Shown: piece by piece, positions 62,401-64,000 of the stretch
Numbering within the stretch: the stretch's first letter is position 1
How the letters are laid out: each line of letters opens with the position of its first letter
DNA from: Burkholderia sp. WAC0059
GTDB lineage: Bacteria > Pseudomonadota > Gammaproteobacteria > Burkholderiales > Burkholderiaceae
NCBI RefSeq assembly: GCF_002870125.1
Contig: NZ_PNEO01000022.1
Location: 34,318-98,317 of the forward strand
Reading direction: 5' to 3'
Length of the DNA: 64,000 nt
Notes under the pieces: model-generated
Database searches by the model: none
What the model saw: only the letters and a program-made list of their open reading frames with translations
Told to the model about the DNA's origin: nothing
Made by a program: the position numbers and the translations under genes

Positions 62401-63719
62401 TCGTCGCGAACGGCGCGAACAAGGACCTCGTGCTGAACGTCGAAAGCGCGACGGTGGACCAGACGTCGTCGTCCGGGTCGCCGGGTTCGTCCGGCTCGAC
62501 GGGGTCGTCGGGCTCGACGACGGGTTCGTCATCGTCGGGCTCGTCCCCGGCGGGTTCGTCGTCCTCCGGCGCGACCGCGGAGAACGATCCCGCGACGGCG
62601 CCGGACGCCCGCTCGGCGCTGGGCGGCCTGTTTGCCTACACCGGTATCAGCAACCCGCGGTTGTTGAACCTCTACGATGCGGTGCTCGGCGATCTGTCGG
62701 GCGGCTCGTCCGCGGCCGCGAACAGTATCGGCCGGCAGCTCGGCCCGGTGCAGACGAGCGGCGCGGCGGCCGTGCCGACGTTCGATGCGCTCGGTGTCGT
62801 CAGCTCGCACGTCGATGCGCTGCGCACCGCGCAGGCCGAGGGCGCGACCGGCGTCTCGACCGGCGATGCGCCCGCGCAGTGGAACGTCTGGGGGCAGGGC
62901 TACGGCGGCCATGCGAGCCAGGGCGAGCGTGACGACGTGGACGGCTACAGCGCGGACTACGGCGGGCTGCTGGTCGGCGCGGACCGCGGGGTCGGCGAGC
63001 GCTGGCGCGTCGGCGGCGTGTTCAGCTACAGCAACACGTCGATCAACGGCAGCAGCGACAACTCGGGCGATCACGCGACCGTGAACAACTACGGGCTGAT
63101 CGGCTATGCGGGCTACACGGGCAACCCGTGGTACGTGAACCTGTCGGCGGCGATTTCGCAGCAGGAGTACGACACGACGCGACAGATCGATCTCACGGGT
63201 ATCTCGGGGGCGGCGAGCGGCCACTTCGACGGCCAGCAGTACGTCGCGCGCGCCGAGGCGGGCTGGCCGCTTGCGGTGTACGGAGCGACGCTCACGCCGG
63301 TGGCGAGCCTGACCTACAGCTACCTGCACCAGGGCGACTATACGGAGAGCGGCGGCGACGGCGCGGCGCTCGACGTCGGTTCGAGCCACGTGAATTCGGT
63401 GCGCAGCGGGCTCGGGTTCAGGCTGTCGAAGGGCTTCGAGACGCGCTATGGCGAGATCGTGCCGGACCTGCAGGTGCAGTGGCTGCACGAGTACGACCAC
63501 GACCGGCAGCTAACCGGCGCGAGCTTCGCGGGCGATCCGACCGGCCAGACCGCGTTCACGACGGTCGGGGCGACGCCGGTGTCCGACCTCGCGGACGTCT
63601 CGATCGGCGCGACGCTGTTGCGCGCGAATAACCTGAGCCTGTCGGTGCGCTATGAACTGCAGGCCGGCGGGGGCTTCGTGTCGCAAACCGGCATCCTGCG
63701 GTTGCAGCAGCAGTTCTGA
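59445..63719 (+). CDS. ESPR-type classical autotransporter adhesin with repeats
   Basis: The 1424-aa autotransporter has an extended signal peptide (MNRIYRVIWNASQGMWQAVS, very like the TpsA leader), cleavage near ARAQ. The passenger (about 65-1000) is a beta-helix of short repeats such as IGTLTNSGTIxG, NTGLISG and GIGNTG. A Ser/Gly linker (about 1005-1045, SSGSPGSSGSTGSSGSTTGS) precedes the beta-barrel translocator (about 1140-1424; QWNVWGQGYGGHASQGERDD, SLSVRYELQAGGGFVSQT), which ends in Phe. The passenger contains three near-identical ~330-bp repeats and two poly-G tracts. It is most likely a surface adhesin. Confidence 0.93.
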   Translation: MNRIYRVIWNASQGMWQAVSELARAHGKNGGSGARREVRPALGALTLAVTAAVAAMGPGVARAQSSPGVTWTSGDLTIDSSGAITSGNYSTSQTNNTGVLVGSSVVTLTNSGAIYGVAAGIGNTGTIAAVINETGAAITGDTVGVGILNNGTGSSALATIGTLGNSGSISSVNNGRYGLIGGATVGTALSNSGAISVLTNSGTITGTVTGVANTGSSSALATIGALANSGSISAVSNGEYGVIGGAAAGTALANSGTIGMLTNDGTITGTAYGIVNTGVSGTLATIGSLENSGSISSVSNGQYGVIGGTAVGTALGNSGTIGMLTNGGLISGVGVGILNSGTIGTLMNSGTIVAGPYTYGLVNEYGGETENGALVGGTIGTLSNTGLISGPSGIGIRNAGEIAQLDNAAGATISGGEVGIENTGFFGVAVGTIGTLSNAGLISADGSYGILNSGMIGTLMNSGTIVSGPYGLINEYGGETENGAPVGGTIGTLSNTGLISGTSGIGIRNAGEIAQLDNAAGATISGGGMGIQNAGFGVDVGTIGMLTNGGLISGGSYGILNPGMIGTLMNSGTIVAGPYGLINEYGGETENGALVGGTIGTLSNTGLISGTSGIGIGNAGEIAQLDNAAGATISGSPAIDNAAVGNIGTLANGGLISGSVGILNTGTIGNLTNSGTIAGTMSAGVRNATYTFGTPAATTTLGAIGILTNTGTISGMKTGVGNAGTIGTLSNAGLISGAESGIGNTGTIGTLTNSGTIESASGNGLFNNGGTIGTLVNSGTITGDANAISLYGGSLGVIENTGVIAGNIENNSAGDLTIAGGTGTVFGTLTGYGGGTTVGTIGNTESNVVFASGNELLNDDIDVGSYAVKNTGGVLQVNQPVTITGDYSQSAAATLQIGVAGSASTQGSIATDSGYGRLVVTGDSTIAQGSSVTLQSNGYAFAAGQRYVVVDTAGTANYGGATSVGSSASGLAYSMNGYTGTVTGSVVANGANKDLVLNVESATVDQTSSSGSPGSSGSTGSSGSTTGSSSSGSSPAGSSSSGATAENDPATAPDARSALGGLFAYTGISNPRLLNLYDAVLGDLSGGSSAAANSIGRQLGPVQTSGAAAVPTFDALGVVSSHVDALRTAQAEGATGVSTGDAPAQWNVWGQGYGGHASQGERDDVDGYSADYGGLLVGADRGVGERWRVGGVFSYSNTSINGSSDNSGDHATVNNYGLIGYAGYTGNPWYVNLSAAISQQEYDTTRQIDLTGISGAASGHFDGQQYVARAEAGWPLAVYGATLTPVASLTYSYLHQGDYTESGGDGAALDVGSSHVNSVRSGLGFRLSKGFETRYGEIVPDLQVQWLHEYDHDRQLTGASFAGDPTGQTAFTTVGATPVSDLADVSIGATLLRANNLSLSVRYELQAGGGFVSQTGILRLQQQF
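60531..61350 (+). repeat. Three near-identical ~160-bp repeats, period about 330 bp
   Basis: A block of about 160 bp starting AACGAGTATGGCGGCGAGAC and ending near GCGACCATTTCCGGG recurs at about 60531-60690, 60864-61023 and 61191-61350 with very few differences. The periods (333 and 327 bp) are multiples of three. Recombination between copies would add or remove about 110 residues of passenger without a frameshift. Confidence 0.9.
61020..61028 (+). repeat. Nine-G homopolymer in the autotransporter
   Basis: The second repeat ends in nine consecutive G bases in frame (Ile-Ser-Gly-Gly-Gly-Met). The first copy has seven G at 60687-60693. Such tracts can slip and switch a surface gene on and off in Gram-negative bacteria. 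Confidence 0.85.
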
Positions 63720-63828
63720 CGAACCGTTTCTGCAAACCATTCCGGTTCGACGGACGATCTTGCCCGGTGGCGGCCGCGGCATCGTATCGTCGGCATTTTT
63801 CGTGTGCGGCCGCGTGACTTCTGTACCC

Positions 63829-64000
63829 ATGTCCAACGACGCCAGTTCTCCTGCGTTGAACATATCCGAGGCACTGGCGCGAGCGCAGGCACACTGGAAC
63901 GCGGGCCAGGCGGACGAGGCCGAGCAGTGGTGCCAGCGGGTGCTGTCGGCGTGGCCGGGCCAGGCCGACGCGCTGCACCTGCTGGGGCTGATGGCGCACG
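63829..64000 (+). CDS. TPR-repeat protein (5' end only)
   Basis: The frame starts MSNDASSPALNISEALARAQ and continues with TPR-like helices (AHWNAGQADEAEQWCQRVLS, PGQADALHLLGLMAH) to the right edge. It resembles the N-terminal TPR region of SPINDLY-type O-GlcNAc transferases, which often lie beside autotransporter adhesins in Burkholderiaceae; no catalytic part is visible, so this is only a guess. It begins 109 bp after the autotransporter stop. Confidence 0.75.
   Translation, partial: MSNDASSPALNISEALARAQAHWNAGQADEAEQWCQRVLSAWPGQADALHLLGLMAH

Noticed and set aside
63721..63749. CGAACCG / CGGTTCG inverted repeat after the autotransporter as a terminator
   Set aside because: The 7-bp stem has a long loop and no T-run follows.

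Overview
The window is high-GC, gene-dense DNA that looks like a Burkholderiaceae chromosome or megaplasmid (Burkholderia/Paraburkholderia/Caballeronia type). The evidence is a treS-glgB-glgX-treZ-treY order, a DUF3309 micro-protein, ESPR-type adhesin leaders and a closing TPR gene beside an autotransporter. Genus is inferred from gene content and style; no rRNA or other phylogenetic marker is present.

Region 1 (1-13667, minus strand): a trehalose/alpha-glucan operon (treS-maltokinase fusion, glgB, glgX, treZ, a 38-codon ORF, treY running off the left edge), a DUF3309 micro-protein and an ABC exporter. Neither glgE nor malQ is beside these genes. Region 2 (13968-15660): a lower-GC type VI secretion island with hcp, a Tlde1/DUF2778 L,D-transpeptidase-fold effector and a small exported probable immunity protein, followed by a structured RNA candidate ending in a textbook intrinsic terminator. 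Region 3 (15788-24490, minus): an apparent five-gene RND efflux operon that also carries its own BaeSR two-component system, plus one small exported ORF.

Region 4 (24776-44228, mostly plus) is the most unusual. It holds three separate NitT/TauT-like ABC importers, a sigma-54 activator and a LysR regulator. The catabolic genes are two DUF1989 carboxyguanidine deiminase subunits and allophanate hydrolase behind a sigma-54 promoter and a ykkC (guanidine-I) riboswitch with terminator; a double-domain nitrilase-fold amidohydrolase behind a second sigma-54 promoter; and a cobalt-type nitrile hydratase (beta, alpha, activator) whose last gene overlaps a biuret/guanylurea-hydrolase-like cysteine hydrolase. 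Read together they suggest a full route from a cyano-guanidine compound: nitrile hydratase to guanylurea, cysteine hydrolase to carboxyguanidine, deiminase to allophanate, allophanate hydrolase to ammonia and CO2. No guanidine/urea carboxylase gene is present. The route is an inference from gene content, not a demonstrated pathway.

Region 5 (44510-64000, plus) is a surface-adhesin and cAMP locus. A NarL-type regulator and 7TM sensor kinase precede a TpsA exoprotein, a FecR-domain protein, a SulP-STAS-cNMP fusion, a CHASE2 adenylate cyclase, a class II cAMP phosphodiesterase, the TpsB transporter, a long ESPR autotransporter with near-identical internal repeats and poly-G tracts, and a truncated TPR protein. 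A shared ACCWGG-type element lies upstream of the regulator, tpsA and the autotransporter, suggesting one regulon.
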